A stretch of 64,000 nucleotides of DNA from CAZAPG01 sp964486935 (GCA_964486935.1 CAZAPG010000018.1:52658-116657), one strand, 5' to 3'; counted from the stretch's first letter, positions 25,393-35,500 are shown. The notes: a model not told the origin generated them from the sequence alone. Made by a program: numbers and translations.

Positions 25393-26491
25393 AACACTGG
25401 CCGACTTTTTGGGAGACCGCGTCGTCTGGCGCAACCTGATACCTTGCGACTCCGCCCTGCCCAGGCTGGCCGATATTTGGCAGGAGATTGGGCTGGACAG
25501 TTTTAGAGTGCCCCGCAAAACAGAACCCATTTACGCGGCTGCGGTTTATCGTTTTTTGCAGGTCGCCCAGGCCCGGCGAGGCGAACCGCCCCTGGAACGG
25601 ATACTTGTGGTGGGCGACACCCCCATGAACGACGGCACCGCCGCCAAAAATTTGGGGCAATACCTGCCCATGCGCTGCTTTATTGGCAACGAAAAGCTGG
25701 CCGAAACCAGACAGATAAAAACCGACGGCCCAATGATGCTGGCCAATCGCTGGCAGGCGCTGGCCGATTTTTTAGAGTGGGTGCAGGCCGAGGGCTTTGC
25801 CTTTGATAGCCGCACCGCGCTGCTGCTGGATTTAGATAAAACCGCCATTGGCGCGCGCGGGCGCAATGATAAAGTCATCGACCGGGCGCGGGTGGCGGCG
25901 GTGCAGCTAACCGTAGAGGAACTTTTAGGCGGCGGTTTTGACGAGGCCGCCTTCTGCGCCGTGTACGACAAATTGAACCAGCTGGAATATCACCATTTTA
26001 CCAGCGACAACCAGGACTACCTGGCCTACATTTGCCTGATGGTCGTCGGCCAGGTTTATCCTGCCCGGCGCCTGTGGGTAGATTTGGAAAGCGGCAGTTT
26101 GACCGGCTTTAAACAGTTTGTCACCCTGTGCGATGCCCATCAATCTGAAATGAGCGGCGGGCTATTGGCCGCGCACAGGGAAGTAACCGGCAACATGGCT
26201 AAAAAAGACCCCACGCCCTTTAAAAGCTTTCGCTACCGCGAGTATCACACCACGGTGGCCGCGATGAATGTTTTGCCCGATGATGCGCCCCAGGCAGATT
26301 TATTAACCCAGGAAATTACGATTACCGGCGAAGTAGCGGAAATTTCTGAACAACTTGTCGCCCAGGGCGTGCTCACTTTTGGCCTGAGCGACAAGCCCGA
26401 CGAGGCTTCGACCCCCACCCCGCAGGCAGCCGGCCAGGGAGCGGTGTCGCTGCACCATGTAACCATGAAGGTGGTTGGTTCGCTCGGTTAA
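25379..26491 (+). CDS. HAD-like protein with unusual motif order
   Basis: A 370-residue protein overlapping the end of asd by 14 bases. The HAD phosphatase nucleophile motif LLDLDKTAIG is at residues 149-158, but a typical HAD motif IV, ILVVGDTPMNDGTAAKNLG, lies before it at 75-93, whereas in standard HAD proteins it follows. The N-terminal half has no DxD motif that I can see. The C-terminal 200 residues carry no further clear HAD motif. Possible explanations are a permuted HAD fold, or two HAD domains with one having lost motif I and the other motif IV. It may act in the aspartate-family pathway by position only. Substrate unknown. Confidence 0.6.
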   Translation: MYPRKTLADFLGDRVVWRNLIPCDSALPRLADIWQEIGLDSFRVPRKTEPIYAAAVYRFLQVAQARRGEPPLERILVVGDTPMNDGTAAKNLGQYLPMRCFIGNEKLAETRQIKTDGPMMLANRWQALADFLEWVQAEGFAFDSRTALLLDLDKTAIGARGRNDKVIDRARVAAVQLTVEELLGGGFDEAAFCAVYDKLNQLEYHHFTSDNQDYLAYICLMVVGQVYPARRLWVDLESGSLTGFKQFVTLCDAHQSEMSGGLLAAHREVTGNMAKKDPTPFKSFRYREYHTTVAAMNVLPDDAPQADLLTQEITITGEVAEISEQLVAQGVLTFGLSDKPDEASTPTPQAAGQGAVSLHHVTMKVVGSLG

Positions 26492-26875
26492 CCGTGTTGC
26501 CGATGGTGGGGCAAAAATCTGGTGGAGGGGGCCGGGCGGATGAGGCGCGATTTGTCATAAACTGAAGATGACATTCTGCCCAAAAATCAAGACAGATATC
26601 ACTTGAATTCTAACTTCCACGCGGCTATATTAATAATAAGGGTTAGTGGGACCAAAAATCCCTGTTCTTTACCAGTTGGTTAATAAACCATCCCTGATCA
26701 ATTTGACCCCAAACAGATTTTGCTCCGTAGTAAAAACACACCGGATAATTACAGTTCATTTTCGTTTTCCGGCTAAAATTTAGCCTGACCAGGCTTAAAC
26801 CCTATGCCCGCCAAACCCGCCGTAAACTTAAATTCAAAAATTTTATAGCGGTCACATTGTGACAGGAGGCGACTG
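26492..26875. other. Intergenic interval before UspA gene
   Basis: About 384 bases, AT-rich in the second half, with no credible gene. The dyad GTCAC-ATT-GTGAC at 26851-26863 lies immediately before the ribosome site of the UspA gene. Confidence 0.4.
26851..26863 (+). promoter_or_regulatory. Dyad near UspA ribosome site
   Basis: GTCAC / GTGAC arms with a three-base centre, resembling a half-length CRP/FNR-type site, ending one base before AGGAGG. A protein bound here would block translation initiation or transcription. Low certainty. Confidence 0.3.
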
Positions 26876-27808
26876 ATGGGCGCATCTAATGCTGGGTTTC
26901 CCTTAAAAATTTTACTGGTTGTTGACGATTCAGCGCACTCGGCGGCGGCGGTGGGCCTGATTAGCCGTATCACCTGGCCTGTTGGCGCGCTGGTTCACGT
27001 GCTGGCAGTGGTGCCAGAACGTTTGCCCATTATGGACCCTAACCTGGAAACACCCCGCGAGACCAATGAAGCTTTGGAACTGTTGCGCTGGCGAGATTGG
27101 GCCGCGGCCAAAATAGTCGCCACAGAAGCCGGAGACCAATTGAAAGCCCGCAAACTAAAAGTTCAAACCGATGTTTGCGAAGGGCCGGTCTCGCAGGTAG
27201 TGGTCGACCAGGCGGTGAGGTTAGAGGCTAATTTGGTGGTTATTGGCGCCAGAGGATTGTGCCCGGCAGGGCAGTTCCGGCTAAGTCCGGTAACGCACAA
27301 GTTGACCTGTCAGGCGGATTATTCTTTGCTGGTAGCCCGACCGTCGGAGCAGGTGCGCCCCCTGAATACCCTGATTGCCGTGGACGATTCGCCCGAAGCC
27401 TGGCGGGCCGTTGAATTTTTAGGCGCTCTTTCGCTGCCGCAGTGGGCCAGGGTGACAATTGTAGCCATACCAACCAAAGGCGCTGCCGGCCGGAAGGGTT
27501 CGGTTCCTGCAATGAGCGAGAGTTTGTTGAGCGCCGCCGATATGTGCATCAACCGGGCCATTGAGCGGCTGCACCATTTTGGCGTGCAGGTGCGCAGCGT
27601 TATGCAACCCGGCTCAACCGTTGAGGCAATACTGACCACGGCCCAGGAGCAGGCCACCGACCTGATTGTGGTTGGGGCCAAAACCCGGCCCGATAACCTG
27701 GCTCAAAAGGTCATCAAGTACGCGCCCTGCTCGGTGCTGGCCGTGCGAAAAACGCCACACCTTCGGCTGATTCCGGTAAATGACCACACAGTTTTGGTGC
27801 CGGCGTAG
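26876..27808 (+). CDS. Tandem universal stress protein (two UspA domains)
   Basis: A 310-residue cytoplasmic protein with two UspA domains, about 8-150 and 160-300. Each starts with a strand ending in VDDS (LLVVDDSAHSAAAV; LIAVDDSPEAWRAV) and has the late motif LVVIGARG / LIVVGAKTR. The ATP-binding G-2x-G-9x-G(S/T) pattern is only partly kept (GARGLCPAGQ in the first domain), so nucleotide binding may differ between halves. The ATG at 26876 follows AGGAGG. It ends in a strong terminator and is convergent with hutU. Confidence 0.85.
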   Translation: MGASNAGFPLKILLVVDDSAHSAAAVGLISRITWPVGALVHVLAVVPERLPIMDPNLETPRETNEALELLRWRDWAAAKIVATEAGDQLKARKLKVQTDVCEGPVSQVVVDQAVRLEANLVVIGARGLCPAGQFRLSPVTHKLTCQADYSLLVARPSEQVRPLNTLIAVDDSPEAWRAVEFLGALSLPQWARVTIVAIPTKGAAGRKGSVPAMSESLLSAADMCINRAIERLHHFGVQVRSVMQPGSTVEAILTTAQEQATDLIVVGAKTRPDNLAQKVIKYAPCSVLAVRKTPHLRLIPVNDHTVLVPA

Positions 27809-27823
27809 TTTTAAAATCTGTTT

Positions 27824-27856
27824 GCCCCAAAGAATAACCCTTTGGGGCTTTATTTT
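27824..27856 (+). terminator. Intrinsic terminator between UspA gene and hutU
   Basis: GCCCCAAAG (27824-27832) pairs with CTTTGGGGC (27840-27848), followed by TTTATTTT. It serves the UspA gene; the hutU stop codon lies in the T-rich part, so it may work in both directions. Confidence 0.8.
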
Positions 27857-29511
27857 AGCATGGGAATTTTAACCCCCTGCTTTTTGGCAAAGGCTATCGC
27901 CTCTGGATAGCCCGCGTCGGCATGTCGAACTACGCCCATGCCGGGGTCGCTGGTGAGCACGCGCTCCAGCCGGCGCGCCGCCGCCGCGCTGCCATCGGCC
28001 ACAATCACCTGCCCGGCGTGGATGCTGTAGCCAATGCCCACCCCGCCGCCGTGATGCAGGCTAACCCAGGTAGCCCCGCCCACGGCGTTGACGAGCGCAT
28101 TGAGCAGCGGCCAGTCGGCAATGGCGTCGGAGCCGTCGCGCATGGCCTCGGTTTCGCGGTTGGGGCTGGCCACAGAGCCGCTGTCCAGGTGGTCGCGGCC
28201 AATCACAATCGGAGCGCTCACTTTGCCGGCGGCCACCAGTTCATTAAATTTTAGACCCGCCCTGGCCCGCTCGCCGTAACCCAGCCAGCAAATGCGGGCC
28301 GGCAACCCCTGAAACTCAATTTGCTCCTGCGCCATCTTTATCCAGCGCGCCAAATGCTCATCCTCCGGGAAAAGCTCCAGAATCGCCTCGTCCGTGGCGT
28401 ACAAATCCTGCGGGTCGCCAGAGAGCGCCACCCAGCGAAACGGCCCCTTGCCCTCGCAAAACAGGGGGCGAATGTAGGCCGGCACAAAGCCGGGGTAATC
28501 AAACGCATTTTTGACGCCCCAATCAAAGGCGCGCTGCCGCAGATTGTTGCCGTAATCAAACACAATGCTGCCCCTGGCCTGCAAGTCGAGCATGGCCTGC
28601 ACGTGCCGGGCCATTGATTCCAGCGAGCGGCGCTGGTACTCGGCGGGGTCTTGCCGGCGCAAATCGGCGGCCTGCTGCATGCTCATGCCGGCGGGAATGT
28701 AGCCGTACAGCGGATCGTGCGCCGAGGTCTGGTCGGTGACAACATCGGGCGTAATGCCGCGCTGCACCAGTTCCGGCAGCACTTCGGCGGCATTGGCAAT
28801 TAGCCCCACAGATTTGGGCGACCGGTTAGCCAGGGCCTCGTCTACCCAGGTCATCGCCTCTTCCAGGTTGTCGGTAATGGCGTCTATTTGCCGCAGCGAG
28901 AGCCGCCGCTCGGCCCGCCAGCGGTCTACCTCGACAATTAGCCCGACGCCTTCATTCATGGTAACGGCCAGCGGCTGCGCGCCGCCCATTTCGCCCAACC
29001 CGGCGGTCAGCACAAATTTGCCCTTCAGACTGCCCCAGCCGTGCTGCCGGGCCAGCGAACCGAGCGTTTCATAGGTTCCCTGTAAAATGCCCTGGGTGCC
29101 AATGTAAATCCAGCTTCCGGCGGTCATCTGGCCGTACATAATCAGCCCTTCTTTTTCCCAGCGGTCAAAATTTTCCTGGGTGGCCCAGGCCGGCACAATG
29201 TTTGAGTTGGCAATCAGCACGCGGGGGGCGTCTTCGTGAGTCGTGAAAATTGCCACGGGTTTGCCCGATTGCACCAGCAGGGTTTCGTCCGGCTCCAGCT
29301 TTTTGAGCGACTCCAGAATAGCCTCAAAACAATCCCAGTTGCGGGCGGCTTTGCCCCGACCGCCGTAAACAATCAGGTTTTCCGGGTCGCCGGCTACCTG
29401 CGGGTCAAGATTATTTTGAATCATCCGGTAGGCGGCTTCGATGAGCCAGTTTTTGCAGGTTAATTGGGCGCCGCGAGGGGCGCGAATGGCGCGAGTCATG
29501 GCTTGTTTCAT
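27850..29511 (-). CDS. hutU: Urocanate hydratase
   Basis: Second enzyme of histidine breakdown: hydrates urocanate to imidazolone propionate using tightly bound NAD+. The 553 residues match family length, with RAPRGAQLTCKNWLIEAAYRM at the start, VYGGRGKAARNWD, LIANSNIVPAWATQENFD, the NAD-binding TAGLGEMGGAQPLA and the catalytic-Cys region (ARICWLGYGERARAG). Two starts are possible: ATG 29511, with AGAGGAG almost touching it, or ATG 29499, with that site 12 bases away. No other hut gene is in the window, which is unusual, so the rest of the pathway is elsewhere or it acts alone. Confidence 0.94.
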   Translation of the reverse strand: MKQAMTRAIRAPRGAQLTCKNWLIEAAYRMIQNNLDPQVAGDPENLIVYGGRGKAARNWDCFEAILESLKKLEPDETLLVQSGKPVAIFTTHEDAPRVLIANSNIVPAWATQENFDRWEKEGLIMYGQMTAGSWIYIGTQGILQGTYETLGSLARQHGWGSLKGKFVLTAGLGEMGGAQPLAVTMNEGVGLIVEVDRWRAERRLSLRQIDAITDNLEEAMTWVDEALANRSPKSVGLIANAAEVLPELVQRGITPDVVTDQTSAHDPLYGYIPAGMSMQQAADLRRQDPAEYQRRSLESMARHVQAMLDLQARGSIVFDYGNNLRQRAFDWGVKNAFDYPGFVPAYIRPLFCEGKGPFRWVALSGDPQDLYATDEAILELFPEDEHLARWIKMAQEQIEFQGLPARICWLGYGERARAGLKFNELVAAGKVSAPIVIGRDHLDSGSVASPNRETEAMRDGSDAIADWPLLNALVNAVGGATWVSLHHGGGVGIGYSIHAGQVIVADGSAAAARRLERVLTSDPGMGVVRHADAGYPEAIAFAKKQGVKIPMLK

Positions 29512-29530
29512 CTCCTCTGAAAATAGCGCC

Positions 29531-29571
29531 GCAGGCCGGGGGGCTTGGGGAATATCCCCCCATTTTTTTTC
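29531..29571. repeat. Dispersed GC-rich repeat (copy A)
   Basis: GCAGGCCGGGGGGCTTGGGG, then AATAT, CCCCCC and a T8 run. The same pattern with small changes recurs at 43258-43296. The inner GGGG / CCCC can pair across the AATAT. It lies in the leader of hutU. Confidence 0.5.
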
Positions 29572-29679
29572 ATCACCAGTTGCCGCAGCGCCGCTTCGGT
29601 TGGTCTCTTTGTGAAATGATGCTGTAGTTTAACATGCTTTCTATTTGTTTGTCGATTTTGGAGGAGGTTGGGAGGCGTT

Positions 29680-30519
29680 TTAAGTTTGCACCTCGCGGTG
29701 GAGGATGCCTTTGACAATCATTAATACCAAAAATGAGAAGCCCACGAGTATGAGGGATAAGGTCAGGGCGATGCCCAAATCCAGCTCGAAGCCGAGATAG
29801 ATGGCCAGGGGCATGGTTTGGGTTCGGCCGGGATAATTGCCGGCAAAAATAATGGTTGCGCCAAATTCTCCCAGGGCGCGCGCCCAGGTCATGACCATAC
29901 CGCTGAGCAGGGCTGTCCATGACAGGGGGATGGTGACAAACCGGAAAACCTGCCAGCCTCCGGCGCCATCCAGCGCGGCGGCCTGCTCCAACTCTGGCTC
30001 GATGCTGCTAAAACCCAGGATGGCGGCTTTAACAAAAAATGGCGCGGCCACAAAGGTTTGGGCCAGAATAACCGCAATTTGGGTAAAGGCAATGTTGATG
30101 CCCATAATTTCTAAATAGCTGCCAAAAATACCGCGCCGCCCAAAGGCCATAAGCAGGGCTACCCCGGCTACGGCCGGAGGCAAAACCATGGGTAAATCAA
30201 GCACGGTGTCAACAATCCGGCGCAACTTGAAATCATGCCGGGCAATCAGATAAGCCACGGGGGTGCCCAGAATTACGGTTGCGCCAACAGTAACCAGGGT
30301 AGTGAGCATGCTGAGGCTGACGGCCTGAATAACCTGCGGCGAGGTCAGATTACTCAAGAGGCTTTCTGACGGGGTGCGCACAAATAAGGCTATTAGCGGC
30401 AGCGTTAAAAACAACAGCAGCGGCAGGCTCAACAGTTGCCATAATCGCGGAGCCAGTTTAGTGGTTGTGACCGGACGCGAACGTTGTGGTTGTGTCCAGG
30501 GTAAAGCGGATTGAGCCAT
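29680..30519 (-). CDS. modB: Molybdate ABC transporter permease
   Basis: A 279-residue inner-membrane permease with about six helices. The permease loop sequence (about 185-215, EQAAALDGAGGWQVFRFVTIPLS) is the EAA motif that contacts the ATPase, and the PMVLPPAVAGVALL segment is typical of the ModB/CysT group. It follows the ModA-type gene by 39 bases on the same strand. No modC ATPase follows; the next gene is hutU. The ATPase must come from elsewhere in the genome. The ATG at 30519 has GGGAG upstream. Tungstate or a related oxyanion is also possible as substrate. Confidence 0.88.
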   Translation of the reverse strand: MAQSALPWTQPQRSRPVTTTKLAPRLWQLLSLPLLLFLTLPLIALFVRTPSESLLSNLTSPQVIQAVSLSMLTTLVTVGATVILGTPVAYLIARHDFKLRRIVDTVLDLPMVLPPAVAGVALLMAFGRRGIFGSYLEIMGINIAFTQIAVILAQTFVAAPFFVKAAILGFSSIEPELEQAAALDGAGGWQVFRFVTIPLSWTALLSGMVMTWARALGEFGATIIFAGNYPGRTQTMPLAIYLGFELDLGIALTLSLILVGFSFLVLMIVKGILHREVQT

Positions 30520-30558
30520 AGGATTACTCCCTTAAAAATTGGGCTAGGTTGATAGTGA

Positions 30559-31644
30559 TTATTTGCTGACCGGTATGAAACCATATTTTGCCAACACCTG
30601 TTGCCCGGCAGGCGATAGCACGTAATCTACAAAAGCCCCGGCCTGAACCGGATGCGCGGCATCGTTAACCGGCGCAATGGGATAGCTGGCGATAGTGTTT
30701 AAATTGTCAGGGATTTCAAGCTGGCCTACCTGGTTGGACACATCGGGGGTTACATCGCTGGTGTAAACAATGCCGGCATCGCCTTCGCCCAGGGACACTT
30801 TGGTAAGCACGGCCTTTACATTTTGCTCAAATGAGACTACGTTGTTGAGCACGGCTGTTTGAAAGGCCGCCCCAAAGGCTGGCTCTTGAGCGGCTCTGGC
30901 CAAAAATTGTTGCGAATAGCGCCCCACCGGCACCTCTTCAGCCGCCAGAATCAGGCGCAAGCCGGGGTTAGACAGGTCTTGTAGTTGCAGCAGCCCGGTC
31001 GGGTTGTCAGCCGGGTAAACGACTACTAACCGGTTGCGAACAAAGAGCTGCTGCGTGCCGCTAATGACCCGCCCGGCTTCAATGGCAACATCCATTTGAG
31101 CGCTGTTGGCGCTGGCAAACACATCGGCCTGCGCCCCTTGATTGAGTTGTTGCGACAGTTGTTGCGAACCGGCAAAGTTGAAGATGACTCTGACTCCGGG
31201 GTTGGCCGCCTCAAAAATTTGACCAATCTCGGTAAAAGACTCGGTTAGCGAGGCTGCCGCAAATACGGTAATTTCGGCGGGTTCCAACGGGGCCGTTTCG
31301 GTAGAAACGGCTGTTTGGGCCAGCAGTTCCCTGGCCGCGTTGGTAGCGGGAATGCAAAGCTGCCAGCCTGCCTTGATGAGGTCTGGATTTTCAATTTGGG
31401 CAAAGGCGGCGTCAAGCTGGTGCTGCTGATTGGTCGCTTCAAAAATGGCCGGGTAGGCCAGCGCATCCCCCAAAAATTTATCGGCAATTTTACTCAGCCA
31501 GTCGTCGGCCTGTACGGTATAAAATTCGGCGCACGGGGTAGATTGCGCGGCGGGGGCAGCCAGCAGGGTTAGCGCGGGTAATACAACCAGCCCGCCCGCT
31601 GCAACTGCCAGCCAAACTAATGCCAACCATGCCTGTTTGTTCAT
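30559..31644 (-). CDS. modA: Molybdate-binding protein fused to an N-terminal LysM-like domain
   Basis: A 361-residue exported protein. After a signal peptide (about 1-33) comes a LysM-like domain, about 38-98 (EFYTVQADDWLSKIADKFLG... LIKAGWQLCIP), with a Cys at each end that may form a disulphide. Then ModA: ITVFAAASLTESFTEIG at about 125, VIFNFAGSQQLSQQLNQGA, ADVFASAN and EGDAGIVYTSDV, the loops that hold the oxyanion. ModA proteins normally lack LysM; the extra domain would tether the binding protein to peptidoglycan instead of a lipid anchor. The gene is flanked by a PadR regulator upstream and modB downstream. Confidence 0.88.
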   Translation of the reverse strand: MNKQAWLALVWLAVAAGGLVVLPALTLLAAPAAQSTPCAEFYTVQADDWLSKIADKFLGDALAYPAIFEATNQQHQLDAAFAQIENPDLIKAGWQLCIPATNAARELLAQTAVSTETAPLEPAEITVFAAASLTESFTEIGQIFEAANPGVRVIFNFAGSQQLSQQLNQGAQADVFASANSAQMDVAIEAGRVISGTQQLFVRNRLVVVYPADNPTGLLQLQDLSNPGLRLILAAEEVPVGRYSQQFLARAAQEPAFGAAFQTAVLNNVVSFEQNVKAVLTKVSLGEGDAGIVYTSDVTPDVSNQVGQLEIPDNLNTIASYPIAPVNDAAHPVQAGAFVDYVLSPAGQQVLAKYGFIPVSK

Positions 31645-31681
31645 CGGTGTGGGGATTCCTTTCTATGGATTGGGGTAGGCG

Positions 31682-32233
31682 CTATTTTGCCGGGACCAGT
31701 AAAGCCTGTTCGCAGATATCGAGCCAGTTGAGCATGGCCTCGAGCTGGCCCAGGCGAAACTCATGCACCAGCCAATCAAAGGGGTTGGCGTTTGCCAGCG
31801 TGTCAGCCTGGGTATGCTGCTGCGCCAGCCACTCGCGGCAGGCGTTCCGCTGCTGTTCAATGAGCCGGGAAACAACCAGGGGGTTTTCTTGTTGGGCAAA
31901 ATAAAGTTTGGCTAAAAATTCAAGGCGCAAGCGGCGTCCGTGTTTAACCGGGCTTTGCACCCAATCTAAAAAAGCCTGTCGCCCGGCCGGAGTAAGATGG
32001 AAAACTTTGCGGGGGGGGCGGGCATCTTGCGGTTCAAGAGTGGCGCTAATATAGCCTTTTTTTTCCAGCTTGGTGAGCAAGGCATAAAGCTGGCTCTGTT
32101 TAATGTGCCAGACCAGGCCCAACCCCTGAGCCTGCTCTAACTGTTGGTAAATTTCGTAACCGTGGATGGGTTGCTGGCGCAAAAAACCAAGCAGCGCATG
32201 TTCAATAGTCAAGGGAGAGCGAGTCATTGGCAT
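31682..32233 (-). CDS. PadR-family transcriptional regulator
   Basis: A 183-residue winged-helix regulator. The N-terminal HTH has the PadR pattern ALLGFLRQQPIHGYEIYQQL...SQLYALLTKLEKKGYI, followed by the wing with PPRKVFHLTPAGRQAFLDWV and a helical C-terminal dimer domain (about 110-183). The ATG at 32233 is chosen for its GGGTG site; a further ATG at 32227 and a TTG at 32254 exist. A dyad at 32248-32264 lies just before the start. The gene is first in a probable operon with modA and modB, so it may control oxyanion uptake, though PadR proteins usually respond to small aromatic or lipophilic ligands. Confidence 0.85.
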   Translation of the reverse strand: MPMTRSPLTIEHALLGFLRQQPIHGYEIYQQLEQAQGLGLVWHIKQSQLYALLTKLEKKGYISATLEPQDARPPRKVFHLTPAGRQAFLDWVQSPVKHGRRLRLEFLAKLYFAQQENPLVVSRLIEQQRNACREWLAQQHTQADTLANANPFDWLVHEFRLGQLEAMLNWLDICEQALLVPAK

Positions 32234-32247
32234 GATTAACACCCTTT

Positions 32248-32264
32248 TACTCAATAAATGAGTA
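32248..32264. promoter_or_regulatory. Probable autoregulatory PadR operator
   Basis: TACTCA-ATAAA-TGAGTA, perfect 6-base arms, 15-31 bases before the padR start codon. Position suggests self-repression. Confidence 0.55.
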
Positions 32265-32371
32265 GTTAAATCATAAGCGACATATGGGCAATTGTCAAAT
32301 TTAACTTTTCACCCGTCTGCCAAATTACAAATAAGCCCATTTTTGCTGTTGCTGGCATGTGACCGGTTGCT

Positions 32372-32399
32372 TTGACTATCCCCCAAAATTGACTATACT
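32372..32399 (+). promoter_or_regulatory. Sigma-70-like promoter for smc
   Basis: TTGACT (32372-32377), 16-base spacer, TATACT (32394-32399). It predicts a leader of about 95 bases before the smc ATG at 32502. Confidence 0.6.
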
Positions 32400-32501
32400 C
32401 AACCGCGCAGGCCGCAATTGTTAAGATTATCCGTGGAGGATACCTTTGTAGTTTACCGGGCGTGGTTTGCCACGTGCCCCACTTGCTACGCGCCACAACC
32501 T

Positions 32502-35500
32502 ATGCGCTTAAAATCACTTGAAGTTCAGGGTTACAAATCGTTTGCCAACAAGGTAGAGTTACTGTTTGATGAAGGCATTACTGCCGTGGTGGGTCCAAAC
32601 GGCAGCGGCAAATCAAACGTGGCCGATGCCATCCGCTGGGTGCTGGGTGAGCAAAGTTACTCTAACCTGCGCGGCAAAAAAACCGAAGATATGATTTTCT
32701 CCGGCTCCGATGGCCGCGCCCGGCTGGGGATGGCCTCGGCCACGCTGGTGCTGGATAATGCCGACCGCTGGCTGCCCCTTGATTTTTCTGAGGTGACAAT
32801 TTCTCGCCGGGCCTATCGCTCCGGCGAAAATGAGTATTATCTCAACGGTAGCCGGGTGCGATTGAAAGATATTGCCGAACTGCTGGCGAAGGGCGGGCTG
32901 AGGCGTCAAACCTATACCGTTATTGGGCAGGGGATGATTGACCGCGTTCTCTCGCTAAACCCCGACGAGCGCCGCCAGCTTTTTGAAGAGGCCGCCGGCA
33001 TTACTTACCACCGCCACAAACGGGTTGACGCGCTCAGTAAACTGGAGGCCACCCAAAGCAACCTGCTGCGCCTCAACGATATTGTCAAAGAGATTGAACC
33101 GCGCCTGGAGCGGCTGGAAAAGCAGGCGGAACGCGCCCGCGAGTACGAACTGGTGAAAACCCATCTGGATGGCCTGCTGCGGGTGTGGTACGGCTACCGC
33201 TGGCGCCAGGCCCAAATTCAGCTTCGGCAGGTTGCCGGCCGCCAGCACGAAACCGAGGCCTCGGCGCAGGAACATCGGGTTCGGTTGCGCCAGCTTACCC
33301 AGGAAATTACCGCCCTCCGCACCGAACAAACCGAACTGCGCGCCCAACTGAGCCTGTGGTATTCTGAAAATAACCGGCTCAACAAGCAGGCCGAGGCGCT
33401 CCAGCGAGAGCTGGCTGTTAGCCAGGAGCGCGCCCGCCAGTTTGCCGCCCAGCGCCAGGAGATTCTGGCCGAATTGCAGCCGCTGACGGCCAACCTTAAA
33501 ACCCGGGAGCAGCAGGTCGGCCAGGCCGAGACGGCGCTCAAACAGATTGAGCAAGAGCTAACTCAGGCCGGGGCCGAACTGCGGCAGCTTCAGCAAAAAC
33601 TCACCGCCCATCAGAGCCGGCAACAGGAAATTATCTCTCGCCAGAACAGCGCCGAAGATGAAGCGCGCCGGATGGCCCACGATATCACCCAGCGCCAGGC
33701 CCGCCTGACCCAGTTGGAAGAGCGGCATCAAACGCTGCAAATTGAGCGCGACAGCCGGGCCGCCGAAATTGCCCAACTCAAACAGCAGCAAACAGAATTG
33801 CAAGACGAACAAAACCAGCTTACCCACCGGCTGACCGGTTTTGAAGGCGAGTTGCTGGCGTTGGCAAATCAACAACAGCAGCAGCGCGACGCCCTGGCCC
33901 GGCTTAACCAAACCGCCGAGCAGCTTAAAGCCAAACTCACCGACCTGGAGCGACGCGAAGACTCGCTCAAGGCGCGCCAGGATGTGCTGGATAAATTACG
34001 CCACGATATGTCGGGCTATTATGCCGGGGTGCGGGCCGTGCTTCAGCCCGAAGCCGGGCTAACCGGCGTAATTGGCCCTATCAGCCAGCTCATTCAGGCC
34101 CCGCCAGATTTGGAAATTGCCCTTGAGGCCGCCTTGGGCAGCCGGTTGCAGGATGTGGTGGTTGAATCCTTTGCCAATGCCGAAGCCGCCATTGCCTACC
34201 TGAAACGAACCGCCAAAGGCCGGGCTACTTTTGTGCCGCTGGATACCGTCCGTCCGGGCCGGGCCGCAGATGTGCCCGACACGCCCGGCGTGGTCGGCCT
34301 GGCCTCGCAACTGGTTACGCTGGATGAACGGCTGCGCCCCATTGCCGAATTGACCTTGAACCGCGCGTTGATTGTGGACGATTTGCCGGCGGGCCGCCGC
34401 GCCTTTGAGGTTATGCAGGGCGGCTTTCAAATTGTTACCCGCGAGGGCGAGATTATCCGCTCCGGTGGGGCCGTTACCGGCGGCCGGGTAGATGGCAAAA
34501 GGAGTCAGGAAGGCACCTTTTTGGCCCGCGAGCGCGAATGGCGCGAACTGCCCGACAGAATTGCCGGGTTACGGCAAGAGCATCAAAACGTGTCGAGCCA
34601 ACTGGCCCAAAATCACGATGAAGCTACCACTGTCAAAAAGCAACTTCAGGCCCTGGTTGACCGGCACCAGCAGCAGCAGCAGCAGCAGCGCCAGGTAGAA
34701 GAGGCGCTCGATAAGGTCAACCGCTCGCTGGAACAACTGGCGGCCAATATTCGGTGGCAGCAAGATTTGCAGGTCAAAGCCGAAGCAGAGCTGGCCCAAA
34801 TTGAAGAGCGCCGGCAGAGTACCCAACAAGAGATTACCCGGCTTGAAGCGACGCAGCGCCAGGCCGAAGAATTAGCCCGGCAACTGGCCGCCGAAGCGCG
34901 CAGCGTGTCGGCAGAAACGCTGCTGGCCAAAGAAGCGCAGGCCAAAAGCGCGGTGGCCGCCATCGAGGCCCGCCGCAATAATCAACAGGCTATGCTGCAA
35001 AATCACCAAACCAGCCGGCAACAACTGGCCGACCAGATTGCCGCCAAACAAGCCAGAGCCGGCACGCTGGAGACAGAGCGCGAAAATTTACTTGGCCAGC
35101 AGCAAGAGTTGCAGCTTCGGCTGGATGAATTTGAGGGCAAGTTGTCGGCCCTGAACGAAAAGGTCAAAGGGTCTGAAAAGCAGCTTGCCGAACTTGAGGC
35201 TCGCCAACTGCAACTGGAGCGGGATGAGAATACCCTGCGCCAGCGCCTGCAACGGAGCGAAATGGAACATAACCGGGCTTCGCTGGAGGCGGCGCGTCGT
35301 CAGGATGAGCTGGACAATTTGCAGCGCCAGATTAACGAGGATTTAGGGCTGGTGCAACTGGAGCTATCCGACGAGCAGGTGGGCCAGCCGCTACTGCCCA
35401 TCAAACCCCTGGTGCAGGATTTGCCTTCGGTGGAGGAGTTGCCGCCGGGCGTTGAAGAGGATGTGAAACGGCTCAAGGTGCAAATACGGCGGCTGGGCAG

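Noticed and set aside
34668..34690. CAG run in smc as an unstable repeat
   Set aside because: Six CAG codons in a Gln-rich coiled-coil turn. Gln runs are common in such coils and this one is short.
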